IMG/VR virus record: IMGVR_UViG_3300037140_000135
Location: 1 to 29,699 of that record
Origin: a virus
Strand: one strand, 5' to 3'
DNA: 29,699 nucleotides
Of the stretch, positions 1-7,429 are shown one piece after another. The notes under the pieces were generated by a model. It saw only the letters and a program-made list of their open reading frames with translations. It ran no database searches and had not been told where the DNA came from. Numbering within the stretch: position 1 is the first letter of the stretch; every line of letters begins with the position of its first letter. Both the position numbers and the translations under genes were made by a program.

Positions 1-70
1 TGACGGTTTGCGAGGCTGCGTGGGCCACCGTAAATGCAAGGACCATAGACACAAGCACCGGCTTATACAT
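1..70 (-). CDS. Partial signal-peptide protein (runs off left edge)
   Basis: Only the first 23 codons are in the window. They read MYKPVLVSMVLAFTVAHAAS and onward: a short positive N-terminus, a hydrophobic core and an AHA-A type signal peptidase I site, so the product is probably exported. The ATG is at 70-68 on the minus strand. A run of G bases lies just upstream but there is no strong AGGAG. It starts right after a terminator hairpin (87-120), so it is probably a separate transcription unit from the genes to its right. The function cannot be read from this fragment; it could be a phage accessory gene or the first host gene beyond the phage. Confidence 0.5.
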   Translation of the reverse strand, partial: MYKPVLVSMVLAFTVAHAASQTV

Positions 71-86
71 TCGGACCCCCCGGTCG

Positions 87-120
87 AAAAGAAGGATGCT
101 GTGCGCCAGCATAGCATCCT
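87..120 (-). terminator. Rho-independent terminator, leftward
   Basis: On the minus strand an 8-bp perfect stem (AGGATGCT at 113-120 on the complement, AGCATCCT complement at 93-100) is followed directly by TCTTTT. It lies about 50 bp after the stop of the leftward gene ending at 170 and would end the small accessory cluster. Confidence 0.7.
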
Positions 121-169
121 ACGCGGCCCATACTAAGTTAGCTGTCTGCCGCTCGCCGCGTGACCCTGT

Positions 170-427
170 TCATTGACGGACCCGTCGCAAATAACCCAGC
201 CGCGTCAAAGCATCCTTAGTCCGTACCCTGATCACCATGTTTGGGTCCTTCTTCGACCTGGGCGGACGATAGATTCGAATCAGGAGACGAATCAAATTGC
301 GCAGCACAATGGGCTTGGCCGCCCTCTTCTGAACCAAATGGAAGAAATCGCCCGGCCTGGTCATCTTATTGGTGGCGACCACCTTTTCATCGTAGAGATG
401 GCTACTTAGTATTCCAGACTCTGGCAT
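170..427 (-). CDS. Hypothetical small basic protein
   Basis: I do not recognise this protein. The ORF is open from 469, with in-frame ATGs at 469, 436 and 427. I chose 427 because AAAGGAG lies about 10 bases before it, giving an 85-residue product beginning MPESGILSS. The C-terminal half is strongly basic (LIRLLIRIYRPPRSKKD, then RVRTKDALTRLGYLRRVRQ), which could suit nucleic-acid or membrane contact, but that is speculation. It is the last gene of a three-gene leftward cluster between two terminators and outside the late operon, a place where accessory or lysogeny-expressed genes are common. The start is uncertain and the gene itself only moderately certain. Confidence 0.45.
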   Translation of the reverse strand: MPESGILSSHLYDEKVVATNKMTRPGDFFHLVQKRAAKPIVLRNLIRLLIRIYRPPRSKKDPNMVIRVRTKDALTRLGYLRRVRQ

Positions 428-511
428 ATTTTCCATGCTCCTTTGAGCCGATTTCCTTGGTGACAACATAAGCCAATCCCCGACCCCCGTGGCGCAGGCT
501 CACAGAGAATA

Positions 512-856
512 CTACAGAAAATGCTTTATAACCGCACCGACTGCCGTCAGCACGCCTCCGACGAATATGATCGTGCCCATGCACCCGCTAGAAGCGGGCT
601 GATAGCTAGGGGCGGGCTGATATTTCGCGTACTCGTGGGTGATCTTGATTATTCGATCGTCGGCCCCGAAGAGCAACGCCATATGGCACCCTGGTGCCTG
701 CCACTGCAACAGGGTCTGGCCGAGGGCCATTCGACTGATCGACGTGGGGCCACACCCGACTCCCGCAATGATCTCAGCGGAGGTCTTTCCATTCAGGTCA
801 CCCAAAGCGATGAATCGCCGATGAAGCTCCCTGCCAGGAGCGGTAACATCTGTCAT
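512..856 (-). CDS. Hypothetical protein with C-terminal membrane anchor
   Basis: The 114-residue product has an N-terminal soluble part of about 65 residues with the pattern GKTSAEIIAGVGCGPTSIS, then TLLQW, then HMALLF and ITHEYAKY. That layout (G-K-s-x-x-E-I, G-x-P-T-S, TLLQW, ITHE) recalls a family of small bacterial hypothetical proteins I have seen but cannot name. A single hydrophobic segment (about residues 93-113) ends the protein, so it looks tail-anchored. The ATG at 856 is 3 bases after the stop of the upstream gene (860-862), so the two are probably translated together. Function unknown. Confidence 0.6.
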   Translation of the reverse strand: MTDVTAPGRELHRRFIALGDLNGKTSAEIIAGVGCGPTSISRMALGQTLLQWQAPGCHMALLFGADDRIIKITHEYAKYQPAPSYQPASSGCMGTIIFVGGVLTAVGAVIKHFL

Positions 857-859
857 GGT

Positions 860-1126
860 TCAAAACCCCGGACGCGGCGGAGGCGGCGGTGATTGAGGGG
901 CCATCTGCCGCCACTCGTCCTCAACCTGTGATTTTGTCTGGAACGATATTAATAGAAGAATGGCGAACACTGGGCTGAGGAATAAGCCAGCGCAGAGCCA
1001 CGCTCCCCCACTATACCCACGTCTGGTTGCTGCGGTCATGACCGCGAGCGAAGCCGCGATCCACCAAACAGCTCCTCCAAAAAGCGCCAAGGCAACGTAG
1101 TCCCAATCTAGCAAACGGGGCCTCAC
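860..1126 (-). CDS. Small two-helix membrane protein
   Basis: The 88-residue product has two predicted transmembrane helices, about residues 10-32 (VALALFGGAVWWIAASLAVM) and 44-62 (WLCAGLFLSPVFAILLLI), joined by a short positively charged loop (ATRRGYSGGA). A polar tail ends in a proline run. The start is a GTG at 1126-1124; no in-frame ATG lies nearby and the ribosome-binding site is weak. It heads the small leftward cluster between terminators at 1243-1275 and 87-120. Because the following gene also carries a membrane anchor, the pair may act at the inner membrane, for example in superinfection exclusion, but nothing in the sequence shows this directly. Confidence 0.6.
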   Translation of the reverse strand: MRPRLLDWDYVALALFGGAVWWIAASLAVMTAATRRGYSGGAWLCAGLFLSPVFAILLLISFQTKSQVEDEWRQMAPQSPPPPPRPGF

Positions 1127-1242
1127 AGTGTTTCTCGAATGGAGGAAGCATATCAGACGGCCCGGGGGATGAGGCTCTCGGCTACCAAGCCGCCGAGAAG
1201 GCTATCTGCACGCTGCCGATACACCTACATCTTAGTGCACGG
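1127..1242. other. Intergenic region with 7-bp inverted repeat
   Basis: No gene seen. The stretch must hold the promoter of the leftward three-gene cluster, because a terminator lies just upstream of it, but I find no convincing -35/-10 pair. A perfect inverted repeat TCTCGGC/GCCGAGA (1176-1182 and 1192-1198, 9-base loop) sits about 50 bp before the GTG start and lacks a following T-run on either strand, so it may be a regulatory hairpin or operator. Confidence 0.35.
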
Positions 1243-1275
1243 AAAAGACCCCGCCACCTGGTAGGGGTCGCGGGG
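1243..1275 (-). terminator. Rho-independent terminator of the late operon
   Basis: On the minus strand the 6-bp GC stem CCCCGC/GCGGGG (1270-1275 and 1249-1254) is followed by TCTTTT. An alternative overlapping stem GACCCC/GGGGTC uses 1264-1269 and 1247-1252. It lies about 90 bp after the last lysis gene and should stop the long leftward structural transcript. Confidence 0.75.
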
Positions 1276-1362
1276 CCAAAAGCGATGCATGAGCTTTACG
1301 TTGAGTCGACCGTATCCTGCTAACTAGCTGAAGTCAAATAACTTTTCGTCACCTGAAGAAGG

Positions 1363-1626
1363 TTACTTCGGCGGCTGCGGAGTCAATGGTGACTTGGTAA
1401 ACAGGCCGATCACGGACACGAGCGCACCACCCAAAAAGGTGTGAGCCAGCAGGATGTGCCCCTCGGCGGTGAATAGAATCTCATGACCACCGCGAAGGAG
1501 TTGCATCACGTCAGCGGAGGCACCGGTGACGATGGCTACGGTGGCGGTCTTGACGTAGGTCTCGACCTTCATGAAGTCGGCCTTGAGGGTGGGGAGGGCT
1601 GCGGTGATGCGTTCTACGATCTTCAT
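1363..1626 (-). CDS. Candidate holin, small membrane protein
   Basis: The 87-residue product begins MKIVERITAAL. I chose the ATG at 1626 because AGGAG (complement of 1634-1638) stands 7 bases before it; a longer reading from 1662 has no such site. The protein has one clear hydrophobic helix near the C-terminus (ILLAHTFLGGALVSVIGLF, about residues 59-77) and a second weakly hydrophobic stretch (YVKTATVAIVTGASADVM, about 24-41). Its start is 2 bases past the endolysin stop, and its ribosome-binding site lies inside the endolysin gene, so translation is coupled. Small size, membrane segments and position beside the lysin suggest a holin, but no family signature is visible, so this is inference. 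Confidence 0.55.
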   Translation of the reverse strand: MKIVERITAALPTLKADFMKVETYVKTATVAIVTGASADVMQLLRGGHEILFTAEGHILLAHTFLGGALVSVIGLFTKSPLTPQPPK

Positions 1627-1628
1627 AG

Positions 1629-2147
1629 CTACACTCCTGGTTTGGCCGCGCGGGTGAGCCACGATGCCAGTTCGTTAGGGGATGCGTGGTCGATGAGAGC
1701 AACCCGGCGGTAGTAAGCCTGGGCGAGGTCGATGAGCTTGGCGATGAGCGAGCTCTCAGGGATCTGGTTGATCGCGGCGACGGATGCTGGACCCATATGC
1801 CCGTCGATCGCGATGGTGGCACCGAGCGACACCGCGACCTGCTGCGCGAGCTCCTGAGCCTCGTGGGCTCCGCAGTTCACGGATAGGTCAAGCAGCTTGT
1901 TGGCGAAGGCCTGGGAAGTGATGCTGCCGATGTAGAGCGGCTGCCCATACTCGGACTTGTAGAGTTGCTGCGCCTGTGCCAAAGCATAGAGCGCCGGGCA
2001 GGTATAGAACGACGGGTCGAGGTTCGGGTGATACTTCTGCGCGATGCCGTAGCGGGTCATGCCACCACGGTCGGTGGTGACCTTCCCCGTCATCTTCTCG
2101 TCCTCGTTGTGGAGGACGTACAGCGTTGCCTTGTTGACATCTGCCAA
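1629..2147 (-). CDS. Endolysin, glycoside hydrolase family 108 type
   Basis: The 172-residue product is predicted to cleave peptidoglycan glycan strands at lysis. The N-terminal third carries the GH108 signature: a Glu (E17) followed nine residues later by D26-R-G-G-M-T-R-Y-G-I, matching the family pattern E-G-G...D-P-G-G-x-T-x-x-G-I. E17 is therefore the likely acid catalyst. A C-terminal part reading IDGHMGPASVAAINQI fits the family's peptidoglycan-binding domain with its D-G-x-x-G-P-x-T/S motif. The start is TTG at 2147-2145, preceded at about 7 bases by GAGAGAGG; no in-frame ATG is near. There is no signal peptide, so release would need a holin, and the next gene is the candidate. Confidence 0.85.
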   Translation of the reverse strand: MADVNKATLYVLHNEDEKMTGKVTTDRGGMTRYGIAQKYHPNLDPSFYTCPALYALAQAQQLYKSEYGQPLYIGSITSQAFANKLLDLSVNCGAHEAQELAQQVAVSLGATIAIDGHMGPASVAAINQIPESSLIAKLIDLAQAYYRRVALIDHASPNELASWLTRAAKPGV

Positions 2148-2162
2148 GATGAACCTCTCTCT

Positions 2163-5100
2163 CTATACGTGCAGCGGGTGGACGCCCCGATAGGTGCTGG
2201 CCTGGATGACGATGTAGACCAGCTCCAAGCTCAACCCGTTCGTCGCGCCGCTCGCGACGGGGCTGACAGCGATCTCGACCTGCACCTGGCTCATGTCTGT
2301 ACCAGCAGGCAGTGAGTAATCAACCTCCGCCACGGACATAAGACCGGGGGCGGCTTGCGTCGCGACCACGGTCCAGGTTGCACCGTTGTCATACGAGATG
2401 GAGACGGTAAACTGACCACCTGCCCCGCTCACCAATCCTTGGTTTGCAAAGCCGAGCGTCAAGCCGGAGGCACCTGCACAGATACCCGTCGCGCCAGCAG
2501 AGTTGATGAAGCCCGAATAGATGATGTCGGTGCCCAGCGTCTCCGGGACGGACGGCACATACACCGAGCCGAGCAGCGCGTACTGTCCGGAGTACAGCCC
2601 CGACGTCGAGTAAGGGACCATCGGATTAGTGGTGAAGAAGGCTGCACCGTGCTGCTGGTCGGCGTACGCAGATGGATACCAAGGCCCGGTGGTAGCGGTC
2701 CCGCCACCGTACACAGCCGTGACGAGCGAACCGATAAAAAAATAGCCAGGCTTGTTGAGGAAGTCGGCCTGGTTCTGCGTCGCGATGGCCGTCACCGCGC
2801 CGCCTGCGAACGTCGGATCGATGTAATACACGTAGTAGAGCTGGTTCTGATTGAGGCCAGCGAGCGGGTAGTTGGACGGCGACACCGAGAGAGTCTGGTT
2901 GCCGATCGGCGCGGTGAAGGGCAGCCCATAGATCGAGGCGGTGCCGCCGACGTAGGCGACGGAAGTGAGACTCGTCTGTGCCAACGCAGTCTGCTTGAGA
3001 ACGGTGAGGACGGTGCCCACGAGGAAGCCATCGATCTCCACCCACGCTGATGTCGCGCCGCTGGGTCGCACCGATCGGATGCGGAAATCGTAGGTCAGGC
3101 CGGAAGACACTCCACCAACGAACGTGCTGGTCTGGCTGACATCGACCGATCCGCCGTTGAGCCACGGCCCATTGCCGAGGTCACGGTCGACGAGCTGGTG
3201 CTGGACCTGGATCTGTGTGACGCGGACATCAAGCGGAGTTTCCCACTGCACCTCGACGCGCGGCTGCACAACGCCGTCGAGTCCGATCAGCGCCGTAGCC
3301 AATGAGGAGGTCAGCGACATGTTGGTCGGCGGCGCGGGGGTATAGTCCTGCTGCGCCGGTGTGGAGGGAACGTCGTACACGGTGAGCTCTTCAGTCGGCG
3401 ACCACTCGTAGACCGACGGATCGGTCTCGATCACGTTGACGCTGACACCGATGCTGAGGGCCTTGCTGTCATCCTGTGTGTTGCCCACCTGCTCGCAGGT
3501 GAAACCCACTCCGGTGATCTCAAGGGCCTTGTCGGCGAACCCGAGATCGGCGAAGTTGAGCTGCATCACATCGCACGGCTGCTGCTTGTATGCGTTGAGG
3601 CTCATGTGCAGTGTGCCCGACCCCTGCTGCCGATTGCGCATCAGGAAAATCTTGGCCACACGCTGAGCCTGGGTCACCGAGATGACGGTGCTGAGGACGA
3701 GCTCCTTCGCGAGCTGGCGGCCACCATCAGCAGCCAGAAGTGCGTCGGACGCGTAGCCGTGCAGCACATCGCAGGCGTACTGCGGATAGTTGGTGGGCTG
3801 GTACGCGTACGGAAAGTTGTCCTGCTGCTGACCGTCGTAGAAGAGGTTCGAATCGTACAAATTTCCGGCCACGTTGAACGGGTAGTTGGGTGCGGTATAC
3901 GTCCCGTTCACGCGGTTGAAGAGATCGCGGATGCTGCGGTACGGCGTCCAGGTCGGTGCTGCGGTGAACGAGTTGGCGTCGTAGGTGGCAGACACGCCCT
4001 GGTAGTAAGCAGGCCAGATGAACCACTCCCCACCGATGCGGCTGAGACGTCCAGCAGCGCCGGGCATCATGGAGGCCAGCGCGTCACCCGGGCCAACACC
4101 ACTGTCATAGTGGTAGTTCGTGGTGTATGCAGCCTCGCCACAGCAGCGCCACCACTGCGGATATTGGTCGGGCTCGTACGCGGTGTTGTCGCCTGCGTCG
4201 GTCAGGTTGACGTAGGTGAGGCCGCCAAAGGTGACGCTCTGCCTGCCGCTGTAGGTCACGGTCGGGTCCCACGCGCCCATCGCAGTGGCTCCGCTCGACA
4301 ATGCGGCGACCGGCATGATTTCATCGCAGATGTTGGCCGCCGCGATGAGTTGGAGCTGGTTGACGCTAGGATCACCGAGGCCAAACTGTGTGTCGGTCAG
4401 AACGTCGGCGCAGATGAGCGCCCAGTTGCTCGTGAACTTGTAAGTGCTGTCGCGCGGGTCCCACACGTTGGATTTTCCGTTCACCGTGAACCGGATCTCA
4501 GGCTGCGACGGGAACATCGTGGTGCTGTATTCAAGCTTGAGATACACGTAGGTGCAGCCACCAACCCAAGGGCTGTCGCCGGTTGTCGGGTCGTAGCCCC
4601 ATGATGGATCGTTGGCGGTCAAGCCGCCGATCACGTCGCCGGGAAGTTGGTCGCCGTACCGTGCCTCGCAGTAGCCGAGTCCGCCGAAGTCATATTGCAC
4701 GCCATTCGGACCCGTGTGTGATCCAGACGCGAAGCTGCCTCCGAAGTTCACGCCGTTGCGCGTGGTGTTCCCTACCCCGCCGTTGAAGAAGACCTGGCGG
4801 CCATCGAGGTAGAGGGCCTCGATCGAGTCGCACACGTGTCCGGCGAGGATGATGACAAAGTTCTGCTGATCCTTATGGCTGCCCGTGGTGGAGTTGAAGA
4901 TTTCGACACCGCCCACGCGCTGCTGCCCATAGATGACTTGCCTGAACGCGGCAGTCTGGCGCGTGGTGATGTTCATCCCACGATTCGAGGTCAAGGCACT
5001 CGCAATCGCCGCCGCCTCCATGGAGACGCCGCCCAGCGTTACGGCTGCAATTGCGGACATCGTCGTGGCGCTGCTGCCCATTACACCCAGCAACGCGCTC

Positions 5101-5189
5101 TCGGCGGCGAGGCCTGCTCCTCCGGTCAGCACGGCAAATGCCGCAGCGCCGATCCCGACGAGTACCGCGCCTTCGACTGCTTTTGACAT
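2163..5189 (-). CDS. Tail tip / central tail hub protein (lambda J-like)
   Basis: The 1008-residue product should form the tip of the tail and contact the host receptor. It begins with a long Ala/Gly-rich hydrophobic stretch (about residues 8-66), as seen in many J-like and Rcc01698-like hub proteins. This is followed by a large domain containing QVIYGQQRVGG and LAGHVCDSIEALYLDG, motifs typical of phage tail tip proteins of this class. A fibronectin type III-like domain spans about 620-726 (PPTNMSLTSS to WVEIDGFLVG). The C-terminal 280 residues are unlike anything I can name and are probably the variable receptor-binding part. It follows the NlpC/P60-like gene with abutting stop and start codons (5190/5189) and precedes the lysis genes, the usual position for J. 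Confidence 0.85.
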   Translation of the reverse strand: MSKAVEGAVLVGIGAAAFAVLTGGAGLAAESALLGVMGSSATTMSAIAAVTLGGVSMEAAAIASALTSNRGMNITTRQTAAFRQVIYGQQRVGGVEIFNSTTGSHKDQQNFVIILAGHVCDSIEALYLDGRQVFFNGGVGNTTRNGVNFGGSFASGSHTGPNGVQYDFGGLGYCEARYGDQLPGDVIGGLTANDPSWGYDPTTGDSPWVGGCTYVYLKLEYSTTMFPSQPEIRFTVNGKSNVWDPRDSTYKFTSNWALICADVLTDTQFGLGDPSVNQLQLIAAANICDEIMPVAALSSGATAMGAWDPTVTYSGRQSVTFGGLTYVNLTDAGDNTAYEPDQYPQWWRCCGEAAYTTNYHYDSGVGPGDALASMMPGAAGRLSRIGGEWFIWPAYYQGVSATYDANSFTAAPTWTPYRSIRDLFNRVNGTYTAPNYPFNVAGNLYDSNLFYDGQQQDNFPYAYQPTNYPQYACDVLHGYASDALLAADGGRQLAKELVLSTVISVTQAQRVAKIFLMRNRQQGSGTLHMSLNAYKQQPCDVMQLNFADLGFADKALEITGVGFTCEQVGNTQDDSKALSIGVSVNVIETDPSVYEWSPTEELTVYDVPSTPAQQDYTPAPPTNMSLTSSLATALIGLDGVVQPRVEVQWETPLDVRVTQIQVQHQLVDRDLGNGPWLNGGSVDVSQTSTFVGGVSSGLTYDFRIRSVRPSGATSAWVEIDGFLVGTVLTVLKQTALAQTSLTSVAYVGGTASIYGLPFTAPIGNQTLSVSPSNYPLAGLNQNQLYYVYYIDPTFAGGAVTAIATQNQADFLNKPGYFFIGSLVTAVYGGGTATTGPWYPSAYADQQHGAAFFTTNPMVPYSTSGLYSGQYALLGSVYVPSVPETLGTDIIYSGFINSAGATGICAGASGLTLGFANQGLVSGAGGQFTVSISYDNGATWTVVATQAAPGLMSVAEVDYSLPAGTDMSQVQVEIAVSPVASGATNGLSLELVYIVIQASTYRGVHPLHV

Positions 5190-5633
5190 TTAAACGCTCC
5201 AGCTACGGGTGATGTGAGTGATGGGCAGGCGGATCAGACCTTCGGGGCCGACCGAGATGACGTGCTTGCCATTGAGGTGGACCACGCCTGCGATCTGCGT
5301 GCCGCCGTTGTCGATGACGACCAGATCGCCGACCTTGGCCATCAGCGGATGCAGGTGCTCGACCAGGCCATGCTTGGCGGCGCAGTGAGCCGCAGCGTCA
5401 CCGACAGTTGTGCCACCGGTTACGGTCTTGATGAGGGCGAAGGCCTCAGCTTCGGTGCTGTACTTCCCACGGAAGTCATCCGCGATGTCGGTGCCGGTGT
5501 TGGCGAGGATGGCGTTGGCAGCGCCGATGCAGCAGTCGTGCGTGCCCCAGGCAAAGGGGGTGTGAGCGTGCTTGCGAAGGTGGCCATCGAAGGCGCGAGT
5601 CTTCCACTGTTCGTGTTTTGCAAGTGTTGGCAT
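5190..5633 (-). CDS. NlpC/P60-like tail protein (DUF6950 type)
   Basis: I start at the ATG at 5633, 5 bases after the stop of the preceding tail gene; the longer reading from 5684 overlaps that gene in a shadow frame. The 147-residue product has PFAWGTHDC (Cys34 as presumed nucleophile) and later GDLVVID (about 101-107), the layout of NlpC/P60-like proteins of the DUF6950 family. Such genes usually lie just before the tail tip gene, as here, like lambda K. The probable role is in tail tip assembly or in opening peptidoglycan during DNA entry. The later catalytic His is most likely in GVVHLNGKHV. Family assignment is good; activity is inferred. Confidence 0.75.
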   Translation of the reverse strand: MPTLAKHEQWKTRAFDGHLRKHAHTPFAWGTHDCCIGAANAILANTGTDIADDFRGKYSTEAEAFALIKTVTGGTTVGDAAAHCAAKHGLVEHLHPLMAKVGDLVVIDNGGTQIAGVVHLNGKHVISVGPEGLIRLPITHITRSWSV

Positions 5634-5638
5634 AAGGG

Positions 5639-6193
5639 TTAGCTTCCCCACCGATTGGCGGTGTCGCCGAGTTGCTCCACCCACGACATCGAGGAGTCGT
5701 GCGGGTAGTAGAGCCGCTGGTCGGCGGATGTGTAGCGGCGCATGCTGGGGCGGGCGAGGTCGAGCATCCGGCTCTCCAGCGCGAGGGAGATGGAGATCGT
5801 GTCAACGCCCGGAGTAACTGTGGGCACATCAACCAGTCCGGAGAATTGCAGATACGGAGTGCCGATCAGCACGCACTGTGGAGTCACCAGGCCGAACCAT
5901 ATCTTCGCCGGTGCGCCAGGCTGGATGTCAGTCAAGCACTCGGCGAGGAGGATGGGATCGATGCCGCTCAGGGTGACCGTGGTGCCCTCTGCTGCAACCT
6001 CAACGCCCTCGGTGATGACGGCGATCGAGCCGAGCGAACCAACGCCCTTAAATGTCTGCGCATCCCAGACCAGATCGCCCGGGCCGGACCAGATGTACTT
6101 GGTCGAGGAGCGGAACGTGAGCATCGCCATCCGCACAGGAAAGATGAGCCCGGCGGTGATGGCGGCGGCGAGTGTGGAGTCGAGGTCACGCAC
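5639..6193 (-). CDS. Minor tail protein (DUF2163-like, lambda L position)
   Basis: The 184-residue product reads WSGPGDLVWDAQTFKGVGSLGSIAVITEGVEVAAEGTTVTLSGID in successive short blocks. This is a pattern I know from phage tail proteins near the tail tip, where a W-G-x-G-D/L...G-x-G-x-L-G-x-I segment is followed by a beta-rich domain. It sits between the M-like minor tail gene and the NlpC/P60-like gene, matching lambda L or the baseplate-hub family DUF2163. The stop of the upstream gene (6194-6196) abuts its ATG at 6193, and its own stop is 5 bases before the next start, so the tail tip genes are tightly coupled. The exact family is less sure than the role. Confidence 0.7.
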   Translation of the reverse strand: MRDLDSTLAAAITAGLIFPVRMAMLTFRSSTKYIWSGPGDLVWDAQTFKGVGSLGSIAVITEGVEVAAEGTTVTLSGIDPILLAECLTDIQPGAPAKIWFGLVTPQCVLIGTPYLQFSGLVDVPTVTPGVDTISISLALESRMLDLARPSMRRYTSADQRLYYPHDSSMSWVEQLGDTANRWGS

Positions 6194-6841
6194 TTAGCGG
6201 TACTCCAGGATGGGAAAGCTGAGGCGAGTCGTGCGGCCTGAATCCGAGCTCCACGTGCGCTTGTTTGAACCAAGTCGGAAGAGCCCAGCGGGACTGGCGA
6301 GGATGATTGGGGCGCTCGCTACGGGAGCTTCACGCAGCGATGGCCAGATGTTGAGCGTGGCGTTGCCGGAGGAGTCCGAGTTGACGATGTCGAGGTTGCG
6401 ATGAAGCCGGTAGCCGACTTGCAGCATGTCTCCCGGAAGCAGGAGGCCGACCTTCCCGGGAGTCCAACCGGTGGTGTGCAGGACCTGCGATCCGAACGAG
6501 TCCACCGGAGTCGCCGGGCATATCGGAGTGCCAAGAGGGTTGCCGCGCGGCGCGGTCTTCATGGGGTCGCAAATCTGGATGGCATTGGCCATTCCCCGGC
6601 ACTCCATGAGCGCTGAGATCCAAACGTCGGCCTGGGCCTGGGTCAGCGGAGGCAGCGTCATCGTGCCGCTCCACATGTCAGCGCCGATCCACTGCTGTGC
6701 CTGCGTCTGCCCCGTGTAGGGCGAGCTGACGATCGCAACGGCGTCCGTGAAGTTGAACTCCACCGACGCAAAGGCAGAGCTCGGCGGCAGCGCTACGAGC
6801 GTGACGGGATTACCGGCGAGCGTGATGGTCGTAGTGCTCAG
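6194..6841 (-). CDS. Minor tail protein (lambda M position), probable CTG start
   Basis: A conventional start would be the GTG at 6763 (189 residues). However, the frame upstream of it is open and protein-like, reading STTTITLAGNPVTLVALP and then SSAFASVEFNFTD, which matches the usual N-terminus of this tail family (short Ser/Thr run, I-T-L-x-G-N-P-V). The frame meets a TGA at 6883-6881, and the only near-cognate start in between that keeps this segment is CTG at 6841. The product would then be 215 residues. The region TGQTQAQQWIGADMWSGTM followed by LTQAQADVWISAL is typical of this phage family. The gene lies between a coiled-coil membrane protein and the L-like tail gene. The product is a tail tip component; the start is the uncertain point. 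Confidence 0.7.
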   Translation of the reverse strand: MSTTTITLAGNPVTLVALPPSSAFASVEFNFTDAVAIVSSPYTGQTQAQQWIGADMWSGTMTLPPLTQAQADVWISALMECRGMANAIQICDPMKTAPRGNPLGTPICPATPVDSFGSQVLHTTGWTPGKVGLLLPGDMLQVGYRLHRNLDIVNSDSSGNATLNIWPSLREAPVASAPIILASPAGLFRLGSNKRTWSSDSGRTTRLSFPILEYR

Positions 6842-6894
6842 GGAGGGCTGCTTTCTGTGCGCGGAGGCGCGAGAGCGCTCTCAGAGCGAGAGGG

Positions 6895-6916
6895 CTCGTA
6901 GAACGATCCGGAAGTC
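6895..6916 (-). repeat. 22-bp directional intergenic element, copy 1
   Basis: On the minus strand: GACT, then TCCGGATCGT, then TCTACGAG. It lies in the gap between the coiled-coil gene and the M-like tail gene, about 54 bp before the latter's proposed CTG start. Confidence 0.7.
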
Positions 6917-6948
6917 AGAACTCTTGAAGTTGGTGTGTTGAGAACTGC

Positions 6949-7302
6949 TTAGGTGGAGTGCTCGATGCGGTCCATGCGGGCCTCCTGGAGGCGATTGACC
7001 GTCTCCCACTCCGGTCGCGGGACGATCGTTTCGCAGACACGCGTGAGGTTGCGCATCGTCTCGTCGAGCCTGGGCAAGATGTCGAGCTTCTCCGCTACGC
7101 CGTCGATCTTCCCGCCCAACTCATCGAACTTCTTGTCGTGAGTGGCCTGCACCGTCTCCACCTTGACCATGCGCTCGTTGTAGGAGAGCGAGCGCTTAAT
7201 CAGCCAGCCCAGACCGGGGACAGAGAGCGTAAGTAGTCCGGCCAGCAGGCGTAGCAGCAGGGAGTCATCCGGGAGAGCGAGCATGGCGGTGGTGGTCCTC
7301 AT
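6949..7302 (-). CDS. Membrane-anchored coiled-coil protein
   Basis: The 117-residue product has an N-terminal transmembrane helix (about residues 14-34, SLLLRLLAGLLTLSVPGLGWL), then a long polar helix with heptad character (about 42-115). The helical part, with KVETVQATHDKKFDELGGKI and MRNLTRVCETI, resembles the layout of small XhlA-type phage membrane proteins, though I see no firm family motif. ATGs at 7302 and 7284 are both possible and neither has a strong ribosome-binding site. It stands alone between two directional intergenic elements rather than overlapping its neighbours, and is the last gene of an inserted block (fibre, secreted protein, this) between tape measure and tail tip genes. 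It could be a second lysis-type membrane protein. Confidence 0.6.
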   Translation of the reverse strand: MRTTTAMLALPDDSLLLRLLAGLLTLSVPGLGWLIKRSLSYNERMVKVETVQATHDKKFDELGGKIDGVAEKLDILPRLDETMRNLTRVCETIVPRPEWETVNRLQEARMDRIEHST

Positions 7303-7340
7303 GGGAGTGGTGGGTGGAGTCTCACCGAGTAAGTGGGACT

Positions 7341-7362
7341 CCTACACAACGATTCGGAAGTC
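7341..7362 (-). repeat. 22-bp directional intergenic element, copy 2
   Basis: On the minus strand: GACT, TCCGAATCGT, TGTGTAGG. It lies 38 bp before the ATG of the membrane-anchored coiled-coil gene. Confidence 0.7.
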
Positions 7363-7429
7363 GGTTTTGCTGCATGGACATCTAGGACCGGGGAAGTCCG
7401 GGGCACAGTCGGAGACGCTATGCAGACCT

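Noticed and set aside
402-584. 60-residue minus-strand frame overlapping the ends of two accessory genes
   Set aside because: It starts inside the 512-856 gene, overlaps the next gene's start and has no clear ribosome-binding site; it reads fairly protein-like, so it is kept only as a doubtful alternative.
1312-1336. Possible tenth copy of the 22-bp element after the lysis genes (GACTTCAGCTAGTTAGCAGG on the minus strand)
   Set aside because: The spacer is shorter by about two bases and it does not stand before a gene start; too weak to count.
3606-4604. 332-residue plus-strand frame inside the tail tip gene
   Set aside because: Antisense shadow of a well-supported 1008-residue gene; composition is Val/Arg/His-rich without domains.
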